A stretch of 64,000 nt of DNA from Pelagomonas calceolata (Eukaryota > Sar > Pelagophyceae > Pelagomonadales > Pelagomonadaceae): NCBI GenBank assembly GCA_918797485.1, contig CAKKNE010000003.1, positions 1,240,001 to 1,304,000 on the forward strand, read 5' to 3'. Below, in pieces: positions 28,363 to 38,508 of this stretch (position 1 is its first letter; each line of letters starts with the position of its first letter). Position numbers and translations under genes: made by a program. Under the pieces are notes generated by a model. It did no database searches. It was not told the origin of the DNA and was given only the letters and a program-made list of their open reading frames with translations.

Positions 28363-29719
28363 ATGGGCAACGCCTGCGGCGCGGGCTCGAGCGGCGCCGT
28401 GCGCGAGCAGCGGGCGAAGGAGGGATCCGCCGAGCAGATGTGCAAGCGGCGCGGGTCGTCCGTAATAACGGACCGCAAGATCAAGCGCCACGACGTGCGG
28501 CAGGACTACGACCTGGGGAAGCTGCTCGGCGAGGGCGCCTTCGGCAAGGTCCACGCGGGCACGCTGAAGCGCAGCGAGTCCGAGAAGGCCCCTATTTCTA
28601 CAACCGAGGGCGGAGAGTCGCCGTGCCCCGAGGAGAAGTGCGAGCGCGCGATCAAGTTCCTCGGCGTCGCCGCGCTGAAGGCGACGGGCGTCGACGACGA
28701 GATTAATACGATGCGTCGCGTGTCGCACCACCACAACATCGTCAAGTTATATGATTGTTATTTGCACGGCGACCATTTTGTGATGGCGCTCGAGCTCTGC
28801 CGTGGCGGCGAGCTCTTTGATCGTATTGTGGCGAAGCAGCACTACTCGGAGCGCGAGGCGCGGAAGTGCTTCGCCCAGATGGTCGAGGCGATTGGGCATT
28901 GCCACGCGCACGAAATTGTCCACCGCGACCTCAAGCCTGAGAACCTATTATATGCGGACGTCGAGGGCACGCCGAACGGCGAAGTGATCAAGCTCGCGGA
29001 CTTTGGATTGGCGTCGACGCCTGTGTGGAAATCAAATTTCGGGCGCCCCACGCCATCGACGCGATGGCGTGGAGGCTCACGAAGTACCCTAACTCACTGG
29101 CTGATTTCCACACAGGTCGATCATCCACGAGGACCAGCACCTGAAGTCGATCTGCGGGAGCCCCGGTTATCTGGCGCCCGAGATCCTGACGCGCCAGGGC
29201 TACGGTAAAGAAGTTGATATGTGGACCTGTGGAGTCATCCTCTACGTCCTGCTGGCGGGTTACCCGCCCTTCTGGGACCCGCGCAACCGCGAGCGCGTCA
29301 TCGAGGCGAAGATCAAGCGCGCCGAGTACGAGTTCGACGAACCGGCCTGGAAGGACATCTCGCCGTCGGCCAAGGAGCTCATCTCGCAGCTCATGACCCT
29401 CGACGTCGAGAAGCGCCTGACGGCGGAGGAGTGCTTCGAGGACCACGAGCACCGCCACGACCGCAGCGGCGCGCCCGAGTGGCTCCGCGACGACACCGAG
29501 GCCATGGACTGCCACATCCCCCACTTCTGCGACAACATGCACAAGTACGTGCTGCGTCGCCACCTGAAGGGCGTCGTCGACGCCGTCATCGCGACGAAGC
29601 GCATGGGCTCGTCGCGCCTCATGGGCCTCTTCGCGAGCGCGTCGGAGACGCCGACCTCGGGCGCCGCCACCGAGGCCACGCCCGCCGCGGAGGCGCCCGC
29701 CGCGGCGACGACGGCGTGA
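28363..29719 (+). CDS. CDPK/CaMK-type protein kinase without EF hands, myristoylation signal
   Basis: Exons are 28363-29012 and 29116-29719, giving 417 residues. [10 protein letters not shown] is a strong N-myristoylation signal with an adjacent Cys for palmitoylation, so the kinase is probably membrane-attached. Kinase motifs are complete: [12 protein letters not shown] (Gly loop), AIKFLG (Lys), [10 protein letters not shown] (catalytic loop), ADFGLAS (DFG), SPGYLAPE (APE) and [20 protein letters not shown]. The introner sits right after DFGLA and splicing gives [19 protein letters not shown]. The C-terminus is Ala/Thr-rich with no EF hand, so direct calcium binding is not supported, although the catalytic domain resembles CDPK/CaMK. 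Confidence 0.92.
29013..29115 (+). mobile_element. introner in the kinase gene, 103 nt
   Basis: CTGTGTGGAAATCAAATTT on the left, GGCTGATTTCCACACAG on the right, core CACGCCATCGACGCGATGGCGTGG. The flanks GTCGACGC and GTCGATCA share the first five bases. The GT of the left flank is the donor. The insertion lies in the activation segment, directly after the DFG motif. Confidence 0.93.
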
Positions 29720-29779
29720 AGCGGTTACCTCCCGCAACCCCCCCCTCCTCGCCGCCGATGACATAATTGTCGCAGTACG

Positions 29780-29800
29780 CTAGCGGCTGTAAGACACTAG
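29780..29800 (-). promoter_or_regulatory. CTAG-flanked intergenic motif, copy 6
   Basis: CTAGCGGCTGTAAGACACTAG. It lies in a 160-bp tandem spacer, 80 bp upstream of the INPP4-like start. Confidence 0.55.
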
Positions 29801-29879
29801 TAAAGCTGAGAGGCCAGTCAAAGCACTCACGGCGCTCTTTGCTGCGCAACGAGCAGCGGCAGCGAAGAGACTCTTTAAC

Positions 29880-32800
29880 ATGGACGATGCTGCCAGCAGC
29901 GAAGCCGCCGCGCCGGCCGCTGCCACCGATGCCGCCACCACTCAGGAGGCACCGCAGCGCGCGGACGCGGACGTGACGGACCTGCTCACGGCGGAGCTCG
30001 ACGCCGCGGTGGCAGCGGCCGCGCCGCAGCGCACAGACTCCACGGACGTCCTCACGGCGGAGCTCGACGCGCTCCTCGCGATGCCCGCGCCAGAGACCGC
30101 CGCGCCACCCGCGGCCAAGCCGCCACCACCGCCCCAAGACGCCGCCGCCGGCGACACGGAACCGCTCGCGGGCCGCGGCCAGTGGGTCGCGTTCAGCGTA
30201 GCCAACGCGTACGCCGCGAAGCAGCAGGGCGCCATGGCGGCGTTCGCGCGCAAGGCGCCCGAGGCGCGCGACGTGCGGGCGCTCATGGACGGCGAGGCGC
30301 CCTGGGCGTCCGAGACGCACCCGCGGGTCGCCCTCGGCGCCGAGGGGTCCCTCGACGCGAGCTTCAAGACGTGCGCTTATGTAAGATCGGACGGCGGCGG
30401 CGACGAGCGGCTGCGGGTGGAGGTGCGCGCCAAGGCGCCGGGCGGCGACGACGCGTCGATCGGCGCGGCCGAGTTCTCGCGCGACGATCTAGTACGGGCG
30501 CGCGACCCGGTGGTGGCCCCGCTCGCGCCGGGCGCGGGCGCCTTCTGCCGCGCGACGCCGCTCGGCCCCGACGAGGTCCTGGACGCGGCGGCGCGCCGCG
30601 CGGGCACGGCCTGCCTGCGCCAGGCGTTCCTGCTGGACGACGGCCGCGTCCTGAGCGAGGCATGCTGCGAGAGCGTCGGCGCGCACGAGATCGTCCGGGA
30701 CGTGCTCAAGCCCGTCGCCGACGGCGCGACGCGCGCGGCGGCGGCGTGGCTCGCGCGGGCGGAGCGCGAGCGCGTCGTCCGCTGCGCGTTCGCCGACGAC
30801 GACGACGCGAGGGCGCACGGCGCGCGCAAGCTGCGCGTGGCCGTCTTGGGCGCGCGCGGCGTGACGCGCGCGGCGGCGGCCGCCGGCGGCGGCGCGCCGC
30901 CGGCCGACGTCAAGGCGAACCTCGCGCGGCTCGGGCGGTCGGCCTTCGGGTTCGCGCGGCGGCTGCGGAGCGGCGACCTGCCGAACCCGCTCGGCGCCGA
31001 GGACGCGGCGGCGCCGGCGCCCTTCGTGCGCGTCGAGGTGGAGCGGGACGGCGCGCGGACGCGCCTGGGCCGCACGAACACGGAGTACGCGTCGGTAGCG
31101 CCGTCGTTCGGAGCCAATGCGCGCGCGGAGCGGAGCTGCCCCCACGCGGCGCCGCGGACGGCCTTCGAGGCGGAGGAGGGCGCGGCACGGCTCGTCGCCG
31201 GCTCGGACCTGTCGCCGCTGGGCGTCGCGCCGGTCCTCGAGGCCTACGCGCCCGCGGCGGGCGCGGGCGCATCGCTGGTCCTGACCCTGCTCGACGAGCG
31301 CTACTCCGTCGAGCGCGGCGTCGTCGGCGAAGTTATTGGCGAGGCGCTCGTTGAACTGCCCGCCCCGAGCGCGGGGCCGCCGGCGCCGGCGTGGGTGCCC
31401 GTCGGCGGCTCCGGCGCCGAGGTCTTCGTGGCCGTCCACGTCGTGGCGCTCGAAGGCGCGGCGGCGGCGGCGCTCCCGGACGGCGGGGATGAGGACGACC
31501 TGCGCGCGTGGCTCGGCGCCGCCGCGCCGAGCCACGCGCCCGCGGCGGCCCGGGACCACGGCTGGATGCGCCGCCACGGCGAGGCGCTCGCGGCGACGGG
31601 CGCGCGGCTCCGCAGGCTCGCGGCCGAGGCCGAAGCGCAGGCGCTGGCCGGGCGGAGCTGCTTCAAGTCGTCGACACGTAAGGGCGACGCCGGCGTGGCC
31701 GCTCATGCTACTAACGTGCACGCCTATCTGGCGTCGGTGCGGGGCGTCGAGGGCGGCGCGGCGCTCCTCGCCATGTGTACGGCTGGCGCGCCCGCCGCCG
31801 CCGCCACGCTGGGCTCCGACGGCGGCGGCCTCCTGCGCCTGCAGCGGGGAGCCTCCGGGGGCGACGAGACGGCGGCGGCCTACGCGACGCGTAGAGCGCT
31901 AGTCCTCGCGCAAGCCTTGCAGGTCCTCGCCCAGGCGCTGCGCGCCAAGGTCGCCGCGCTTCTCGCAAGCCCGAGCACTGCGAAAGAGGTCTGCAAAAGC
32001 TGGCGCGAAACGGGCACGGATGTCGTCTTCCTTTCCCTGATATCGACGGCGGGCCGCGAGCTCGCGATGCTAGAGGACGTCGCCGGCATCGTCGACGCGC
32101 TGCAGGACGTCAACGTTGAAATTTCCGGCGGCTTCGGCTACGACCCTAGTACAAGGACGCTGGGCCTTGGTATGACGGGTGTCGACGGCCTCGGGCTCGA
32201 GACGTTTCGCGCGTCGGTCGTGCTCGTGGCGCAGGGCCTCGACGTCCGCCAGTCGCTCGCGCACTCGCAACAGACGGCGAAGGACGCCATGAGCTCGTTC
32301 CTCGCGACGGCGAAGACCGCGGCGCAAGACGTGCGCCAAAAAATCGGCGGCAGCAGCGCCAACGGCCCCGTGGCGGCGCCAGGCGCGCCTCCGCCGCCGT
32401 CGGACGACGACGCGCGGCGGCTCCAGAACACGCTCAACCGCGCGGCGGCGCAGCGCCTCGCGGCGCGCGCGGAGTTGCTAGGGGACGGCGGCGCGAGCCG
32501 TCACTATGCCGCAGCTGTCGAGCGCGAGAGCGCCGCGCTCGCGTCGGGCGCGTTCGAGAAGCACTGGACGATCATCGTCGAGGCCGAGCGCCTCGCGCGG
32601 CGCCTCGACCTCCCGCTCGCCGTGTTCTGCAAGAGCGGCAAGGACCGCACGGGCATGGCGGCGACGCTCGCGGCGGCCGCCTTCTGCGGCGAGTTCGGCC
32701 GGGACAACGAGCAGATCGTCCTCGCGACGGCGAACCTTTTGCGCGCCCACGGCACACGCATTCTGATATGCGAGAAGAATACTGGTAGGCGGCGCTACGC

Positions 32801-32903
32801 GTTCAACGCGTTCCAGCGCGAGTTCCTGCCGGCGCCGTTCAGACCGCCGCCGTCCACCATCGAGGACTTGGCGTCGTCCCTGATCCATCGTGACATGTCG
32901 TGA
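29880..32903 (+). CDS. INPP4-like phosphoinositide 4-phosphatase
   Basis: A 1007-residue protein. An Ala/Pro-rich acidic N-terminus (1-90) precedes regions with C2-like character (KLRVAVLGARGVT..., FVRVEVERDG, about 320-400). A helical middle follows, and near residue 915 the CX5R phosphatase loop FCKSGKDRTGMAATLAAAA. A CKS(A/G)KDRT loop near the C-terminus of a roughly 950-residue C2 protein is the hallmark of INPP4A/B, which removes the 4-phosphate from PI(3,4)P2 on endosomes and plasma membrane. The gene is extremely GC-rich and lacks introns. The substrate specificity is inferred from the loop. Confidence 0.83.
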   Translation: MDDAASSEAAAPAAATDAATTQEAPQRADADVTDLLTAELDAAVAAAAPQRTDSTDVLTAELDALLAMPAPETAAPPAAKPPPPPQDAAAGDTEPLAGRGQWVAFSVANAYAAKQQGAMAAFARKAPEARDVRALMDGEAPWASETHPRVALGAEGSLDASFKTCAYVRSDGGGDERLRVEVRAKAPGGDDASIGAAEFSRDDLVRARDPVVAPLAPGAGAFCRATPLGPDEVLDAAARRAGTACLRQAFLLDDGRVLSEACCESVGAHEIVRDVLKPVADGATRAAAAWLARAERERVVRCAFADDDDARAHGARKLRVAVLGARGVTRAAAAAGGGAPPADVKANLARLGRSAFGFARRLRSGDLPNPLGAEDAAAPAPFVRVEVERDGARTRLGRTNTEYASVAPSFGANARAERSCPHAAPRTAFEAEEGAARLVAGSDLSPLGVAPVLEAYAPAAGAGASLVLTLLDERYSVERGVVGEVIGEALVELPAPSAGPPAPAWVPVGGSGAEVFVAVHVVALEGAAAAALPDGGDEDDLRAWLGAAAPSHAPAAARDHGWMRRHGEALAATGARLRRLAAEAEAQALAGRSCFKSSTRKGDAGVAAHATNVHAYLASVRGVEGGAALLAMCTAGAPAAAATLGSDGGGLLRLQRGASGGDETAAAYATRRALVLAQALQVLAQALRAKVAALLASPSTAKEVCKSWRETGTDVVFLSLISTAGRELAMLEDVAGIVDALQDVNVEISGGFGYDPSTRTLGLGMTGVDGLGLETFRASVVLVAQGLDVRQSLAHSQQTAKDAMSSFLATAKTAAQDVRQKIGGSSANGPVAAPGAPPPPSDDDARRLQNTLNRAAAQRLAARAELLGDGGASRHYAAAVERESAALASGAFEKHWTIIVEAERLARRLDLPLAVFCKSGKDRTGMAATLAAAAFCGEFGRDNEQIVLATANLLRAHGTRILICEKNTGRRRYAFNAFQREFLPAPFRPPPSTIEDLASSLIHRDMS

Positions 32904-33062
32904 TTTAATGTGCCCCCTCACTTATGTACTTGTCCTCTAGGGCACGGGGGTCAGGCAAGGGCGGGGGGCTATCCGTAGGCCTTGTACATGCTTCAGCAGC
33001 GCCAGTTCCTCGAGGCGACCTCGTCCGGGGACGGGGACGTTCTTGCGCGAGGAAGGGAGGGC

Positions 33063-35705
33063 TCACGCGGCGAGCGCGAGCACGAGGAGCGCGGCGCTGA
33101 CGCCTGAGAGGCGGTGGGCAGCGTCGACAATGGGAGTAGGGGTCGGAGCCGGCGTCGGCGCAGGCGTCGACTCGCAGCTGCCGTCCTCAGTTTTAAACTG
33201 GCCTTGCGTGACGCCACACGACGTCGACGCGCACAGGGTGTCTTCGAATGCGTCATCAATATCTTGGTTAATACCAACGCACCAGCCGAGGTCCTGGTCG
33301 AAGGCCGAGGCCCCTTCGAACATCCCGCTCATATCCGTGACGCTTTGGACCGCCCAATCACCGATGTCCTGGTTAAAGGCGGAGGCTTCGGCGAACATGT
33401 CCTCCATCGTCGTGACGCCCGAGGTATCCCACGAGCCGATGTCTTGGTCGAAGGCCGAGGCCTCGGCGAACATCCCCTTCATGCTCGTGACTCCGGAGGT
33501 ATCCCACGAGCTAATGTCTTCGTTAAAGGACGATTTAGCTTCGAACAACCACTTCATTTTCGTCACACCCGATGTGTCCCAAGTCGAAATGTGGCCGTAC
33601 GTCGCCGCTGCGGTCGCCGGGTAAGAGAACCAATGATCAACGGCCGTTTTGATTGTGCCGTCGGTCATGGTCCCGCCACTGCCACCACACCTGACTGCAG
33701 CCTCCCAGGCGATGCCGCACGACGTCGACGCGCACAGGGGTGCGTCCCCCGCGTCAAGGCCAAAGGCGTGCCACAGGTCCACGTCGTCGCGCACGCACCA
33801 GCCGAGGTCCTGATTGAATGCCGAGGCGCCGCCGAAGATGATCGCCATGTTCGTGACGCTCTGGACCGCCCAACCGCCGATGTCTTGGTTAAAAGACGAG
33901 GCGTCGCCGAACATCATGGTCATCGTCGTGACGCTGTGGACCGCCCAACCGCCGATGTCCTGGTTAAAGGCCGAGGCTTCGTGGAACATCGCGTACATCG
34001 TAGTGACGCCGGAGGTGTCCCACGCGCTAATGTCCTCGTTGAAGGACGAGTCGCGGAACAACCACGCCATGTCCGTCACCCCCGATGTGTCCCAAGTGGA
34101 GATGTGGCCGTACGTCGACTCGGCGGCCGTCGCGTCCGAGACCCACGCTGCAACTGCAACTCTGATCTTCCCGTTGGCCATGACGTTGCCCGTGCTCGGG
34201 AGGTCGCAGTCGCCCCACAAGACGCCGCATAACGTCGACGCGCACAGGGTGCCGTGGAATGCCGACCCCGGGACCCCCACCACCCCTTGTGCGTCGTCGT
34301 CCATGCACCAGCCGAGGTCCTGGTCGAAGGCCGGGGCTTTGTAGAACATCCCGCTCATGTCAGTGACGCCGGAGGTGTCCCACGCGCCGATGTCTTGGTT
34401 AAAAGACGTGGCTTCGGCGAACAAAGAGCTCATGTCCCTGACGTTGGAAACGTCCCAGCTGCTAATGTCCTGGTTAAAGGCCGAGGCTTCGCCGAACATG
34501 CCCTCCATCGACGTGACGCCGGAGGTGTCCCACGCGCCGATGTCCTCGTTAAAGGACGAGTCTTCGAACAACCCCTCCATGTCCGTCACCCCCGATACGT
34601 CCCACGTCGAAATGTGGCCGTACGTCGTCTCTGCGGATGCGCTGTTCGCGAGCCACGCCTCGACGGCAGTTTCTATGTTGCTGTCGGTCATCACGTAGCC
34701 CGAGAGCACGCGCCGCTGCTCAAGGCTTTGGACTGACGAGCTCGGAGACTCATTGGTCTTGATCTTCGAACTCTTCGTAATGGCGTAGTCGCTGCTGCCG
34801 CCCGAGAGCACGCGCCGCTGCTCAAGGCTTTGGACTGACGAGCTCGGAGACTCGTTGGTCTTGATCTTCGAACTCTTCGTAATGGCGTAGTCGCTGCTGC
34901 CGCCCGAGAGCACGCGCCGCTGCCCAAGGCTTTGGACTGACGAGCTCGGAGACTCATTGGTCTTGATCTTGGAACTCTTCGTAATGGCGTAGTCGCTGCC
35001 GCGGACCGAAGTCGCCGCCGCCGCCACGAGGGCGATCTCTGGCCAAAGAAGCAGGTAGCCGACGAAGGTCGAGCGCCAGGCCGCGCCCTTCGCCGAGCTA
35101 CTGCACCGCGGAATAACCCTTCCGAACACAAAGAGTCCCAAAACAATTTCGATCGAAATCGCAAGAAACTTGAAGAGGCACGAGGAAGCCCGCCCTTCTT
35201 CTTCGTCGACGCCGCCCTTGGTCGCGTCCGGGGCCGCCAACATCAATTCGGCGGACACGTGGTTTTGGTAGAGCTGGAGCCGCGCCATCGTCTCGGCGAC
35301 GCTCGTCGCGAATACCTTGGAGGCAGCGCGGTCGAGGCCGTTCTCGCCGGCCGGCGCGGACGTGCTGGCGCTGTTGTCGGACTTGCTGCCGTCCGCCCCG
35401 GAGTTCTTGTAGAGCTGGAGCCACGTGTTCCTCGCGGCGACGCTCGTCGCCACGCCCTTGGAGGCAGCGCGGTCGAGGCCCTCCCCGCCGGCCCGCGCAA
35501 ACGTGCTGCCGCTTTCGTCGGACTTTCTGCTGTCGTACATGGCCATGGCCTCGGAGAAAGCAGCTAGTTTCTCGCCGAGCCGGGAGCCGCCCTCCTTGGG
35601 GCAGCCCCTCCAGGGCTTGTTGCATGTGCTCAGCCTGCTGGGGCCGCGCGCGGGGGCCCGCAGCGCGGCGCTGCTCACGAGCAGCACCAGGGCGGCACGC
35701 AGCAT
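33063..35705 (-). CDS. DUF285/BspA-like repeat surface protein
   Basis: An 880-residue protein. It starts with a signal peptide ([19 protein letters not shown]) and has a second hydrophobic segment near 185-210. Three identical-looking 34-residue units follow ([20 protein letters not shown]..., 34699-35004). Then come three blocks of the DUF285 repeat ([28 protein letters not shown]), each opening with [10 protein letters not shown] and closing with LCASTSCG. It ends in Thr/Pro repeats ([12 protein letters not shown]) and a hydrophobic tail that looks like a GPI-attachment signal. This repeat class is common in bacteria and in marine protist surface proteins, and the role is probably adhesion or surface coat. 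The frame extends to 35849, but the signal peptide argues for the Met at 35705. Confidence 0.85.
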   Translation of the reverse strand: MLRAALVLLVSSAALRAPARGPSRLSTCNKPWRGCPKEGGSRLGEKLAAFSEAMAMYDSRKSDESGSTFARAGGEGLDRAASKGVATSVAARNTWLQLYKNSGADGSKSDNSASTSAPAGENGLDRAASKVFATSVAETMARLQLYQNHVSAELMLAAPDATKGGVDEEEGRASSCLFKFLAISIEIVLGLFVFGRVIPRCSSSAKGAAWRSTFVGYLLLWPEIALVAAAATSVRGSDYAITKSSKIKTNESPSSSVQSLGQRRVLSGGSSDYAITKSSKIKTNESPSSSVQSLEQRRVLSGGSSDYAITKSSKIKTNESPSSSVQSLEQRRVLSGYVMTDSNIETAVEAWLANSASAETTYGHISTWDVSGVTDMEGLFEDSSFNEDIGAWDTSGVTSMEGMFGEASAFNQDISSWDVSNVRDMSSLFAEATSFNQDIGAWDTSGVTDMSGMFYKAPAFDQDLGWCMDDDAQGVVGVPGSAFHGTLCASTLCGVLWGDCDLPSTGNVMANGKIRVAVAAWVSDATAAESTYGHISTWDTSGVTDMAWLFRDSSFNEDISAWDTSGVTTMYAMFHEASAFNQDIGGWAVHSVTTMTMMFGDASSFNQDIGGWAVQSVTNMAIIFGGASAFNQDLGWCVRDDVDLWHAFGLDAGDAPLCASTSCGIAWEAAVRCGGSGGTMTDGTIKTAVDHWFSYPATAAATYGHISTWDTSGVTKMKWLFEAKSSFNEDISSWDTSGVTSMKGMFAEASAFDQDIGSWDTSGVTTMEDMFAEASAFNQDIGDWAVQSVTDMSGMFEGASAFDQDLGWCVGINQDIDDAFEDTLCASTSCGVTQGQFKTEDGSCESTPAPTPAPTPTPIVDAAHRLSGVSAALLVLALAA
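34699..35004 (-). repeat. three tandem 102-bp units inside the DUF285 gene
   Basis: Units start at 34699, 34801 and 34903, each opening CCCGAGAGCACGCGCCGCTG on the plus strand. They differ at only a few positions (for example GCTCAAGG versus GCCCAAGG in the third). Each encodes 34 residues, so the frame is kept. The near identity points to recent duplication or homogenisation. Confidence 0.92.
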
Positions 35706-35890
35706 ATTTTCAGTAGTTCTCGTTCCCCGTAAGTCCCTGCTCCCAGCTCTTTTTGGGCTGTCTGGGCTGTCTGGGCTGCCCAGCGCTGGGTCTGGAGGAG
35801 GCGCGCGGGCTGGCATTGGAGCGAATCCCTGCACGCTCATCATAGTCATCCAGGATACCTACTGGAGCGTGTGCGGTTTCCGCACGAATG

Positions 35891-35911
35891 CTAGCGGCAG
35901 TAAGACACTAG
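35891..35911 (-). promoter_or_regulatory. CTAG-flanked intergenic motif, copy 7
   Basis: CTAGCGGCAGTAAGACACTAG in the divergent spacer between the DUF285 protein (186 bp away) and the TBC1D22-like gene (170 bp away). Confidence 0.55.
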
Positions 35912-36080
35912 CAAGCTGGAGCCGGCAGCCGCGCGTGCGCCGCCCTGGCTTAAGCTAGAAAGAAGGAGAAGACGATAGCGCGGGTGCTGTAGCGTCCGTT
36001 TCCCAGCTTGTGTGACAAGAAATACTGTTCAAGGAAGCTGCACCACCACCCTCCCGAAAAATAGCCCTCAGAGCAGAGCC

Positions 36081-37421
36081 ATGGCCGGCCTCTGGGCGCG
36101 CTTACGAGGCCGCCGGAGCCCGCCGCCCGACGCGTCGTCCGTCACCGACGTCTTCGCCGACGCGGCGATCGCGCGCGAGGACCTGGAGCCGGCCGCGCGG
36201 CCGCCGACGCCGCCGGCCCAGCCGAAATTGAGAAGGGACTACGTCGCGTCGTCGCCCCAGGCCGCGCGCGAGCGCCAGCAGCGGCGCTCCGACGGCGAGT
36301 TCGCGGCCTGCCTCGACGCGGACGCGCTCGACGTCGCCGCGCTGCGGCGCCTCGCGTGGAACGGCATCCCGAACAAACGGAGGAGGGCGCAGGTGTGGCG
36401 CTGCCTCCTGCGGTGCGAGGCATCAAAACGCGCCGAGCGTCGGGAGCACGCGGCGGCGCGGCGCGCGGCGTTCCACGAGGCCGTCGCGGCGGCCTTATTG
36501 GACGTGCCGGCGAGCGAGCGCGACCCGGGCGACGCGCAGATGCTGCGCCAGATTCTGGTGGACGCGCCGCGGACCTGCCCCGGGTCGCCGTTGTTCGCGC
36601 ACGACCGCGTGCAGGCGCTGGTCGTGAACGTGCTCTACGTGTGGGCCGTGCGGCACAGTGCATAAAAATCAAATTGTCGCGACGCCGCCATCGACGCGAC
36701 GCCAGCTCGATGGCGTGCCCCGGGGGGTCTCTCACCGCTCGAGCACCCGACTCACTGGTTGATTTACGCACAGGTGAAACACCCGGCGAGCGGCTACGTC
36801 CAGGGCATGAACGACCTATTAGCCGTCTTCCTCGTGGTCTTGGTGGATGAGGTGTCGGAGGGCGATCATGTGGACGTGGCGACGCTGTCTGATGACGTGT
36901 TGGACGACGTGGCCGCGGACGCGTACGGGCTGCTGAACGGCGTCCTCGAGAGTTTAGATGACCACTACGTTCACCGGCAGCCGGGGCTCCAAAGGACGAT
37001 CGAGGAGGTCGACGGGCTCTTGAGAAGGGTCGACGCGGACCTGCACAAACACCTAGACGAGGTCGGCGTGCTGCTGCTCCAGGTGACGTTCCGGTGGATC
37101 AACTGCCTCCTGGTGCGGGAGCTGCCGATGCGCTGCGCGATCCGGCTGTGGGACACGTGCCTCGCCGAGGAGCGCGGCTTCCGGACGTTCTTTCCCTACG
37201 TCTGCGCGGCGTTCCTCTGCCACTTCTCGGACGCGCTCAAGGCGAAGCCCACCGAGGACGTGCACCTCTTCCTCACGTCGCTGCCGACGTCGAACTGGGC
37301 CGACGACGAGGTCGAGACGCTCCTGTCCGAGGCCTACATCCTCTCGACGCTCTTCCGGTCCGCGCCGGCGCACCTCCAGCACGAGCCCGACGGCATCACG
37401 CCCTGCGGCGGGTTTCTCTAA
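36081..37421 (+). CDS. TBC1D22-like Rab GTPase-activating protein
   Basis: Exons are 36081-36647 and 36774-37421, giving 404 residues. The TBC domain covers about 95-370. The Arg finger is in ILVDAPRTCPG (about 155) and the Gln finger in ASGYVQGMNDLL, just after the intron, so both catalytic residues are present. Other family landmarks are WNGIPNKRRRAQVWRCLL, FRWINCLLVRELPM and RLWDTCLAE. The sequence most resembles TBC1D22/Gyp1, which acts on Golgi Rabs. The introner lies between the two catalytic fingers, and splicing yields YVWAVKHPASGYVQG. The specific Rab is not determinable. Confidence 0.93.
36648..36773 (+). mobile_element. introner in the TBC1D22-like gene, 126 nt, CGCACAG-type TIR
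   Basis: The left arm GTGCATAAAAATCAAATTG and right arm CTGGTTGATTTACGCACAG define a variant TIR (CTGTGCGTAAATCAA). The core GCCATCGACGCGACGCC / GCTCGATGGCGTG is typical. Flanks GTGCGGCA and GTGAAACA are a diverged 8-bp duplication. The donor is GTGCGG at 36648, because the nearer GT at 36658 would break the frame. Confidence 0.88.
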
Positions 37422-37876
37422 GTTTCTGTATTGCACTTTGAGGCGGCACGCATGCGTGATGATTAACAATAGTGTTCGTAATATCACGACGGCGGGCGGC
37501 GCCCGGCGCGGAAGGCGTCTCCGTCCCCTGGGACGCCGTCGCCGCCTTAATGTAATTTAGTGATAATAACATAGTGAATTTAGACTGGCGGTGGCGATTC
37601 GTTGTGTGTAGGGTAAGTAAGGAGAATAGGTGTATTCACCGTACTATATAGTTTGCAGTTCTAGTCCGGTTTGAGTTCTAGTCGAGTTTGAGTTCTCCCC
37701 GGGTCTGAGTTCTCCCCGGGTCCGAGCGAAACCTCAGACTAAAGTTCGGGTTCGTCCCTGGCACTAGTAGATTTTACTTCACTTGCATGCTCTCTCTTAC
37801 TCAGTGCTGCCCGCTGTCGAGAGGTAGGCTTCACTACAAGCCACAGGCAGCGAATCCCAAAAAGAGCCGGCGCAAA
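37422..37876. other. intergenic spacer with short tandem repeats
   Basis: Between the TBC1D22-like stop and the next supported start. Around 37660-37725 there are degenerate 15-17-bp repeats of the type GTTTGAGTTCTAGTC / GTCTGAGTTCTCCCC. A half copy of the CTAG motif (GGCACTAGTAG) lies near 37760. The frame of the next gene is open from an ATG at 37787, so its start could lie there. Confidence 0.45.
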
Positions 37877-38473
37877 ATGCTAAAACGTGCGCTGAAACTT
37901 GCGCTGGTGCTCACCTCATGCGATGTGAAGCGGCTAACGTACGCCAACGAGTACTCCATCGCTATTTCACACAAGGTGGGCAGCGAGTGGGATAGTTGAA
38001 GTCCAGAGCCCAGCTTCCAGCGCCCGCCGCCCGCGCAGGTTGTGGGCGTGCCGGTTCAGCTAAAAGCGGCCGAAATTACGGTCAGTGACAGCAACGCCTG
38101 CTACGCGCCGCGCAGCGCGGAAAAAGCTTTCTGAAGGGGGTTTCACGTCACCCGTCGATCGTCTGAGAGAAGTGGTCTGAAAGGGCGCATCGCGCGCCCG
38201 CGCCACGGTCCTACCTCTTCCTTATTCAGGGCGTGGACGTGCACGTCTGGGACGGCGTGGACATGGGAATAAAAATCAAGGACAACAACGGGGCATGGGT
38301 TCCCTTGGGCGGAGGTGTTGAAATATGCCTTGACAGTAATGGCAACATCGACTCCATCAAGGGCACGACAAGGTACGTGGCGGTGCGCGGCGCGTAAATT
38401 TATTTTAGGCGGATCTCTGGCCCCGGGCGCCCGCAGGTTCAATGAGTGGTCAGCCACGAGCTGGAGTGCTTGG

Positions 38474-38508
<35 letters not shown>

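Noticed and set aside
30489-31721. 410-codon minus-strand frame across the INPP4-like gene
   Set aside because: Shadow frame of a very GC-rich gene whose sense strand has a recognised catalytic loop.
34699-35004. Three equally spaced repeats as a CRISPR array
   Set aside because: The units are contiguous, in frame and coding; there are no variable spacers.
33063-35705. DUF285 protein as bacterial contamination or certain horizontal transfer
   Set aside because: It lies between clear eukaryotic genes, has a eukaryotic GPI-type tail and shares the promoter motif; origin by transfer cannot be judged without a tree.
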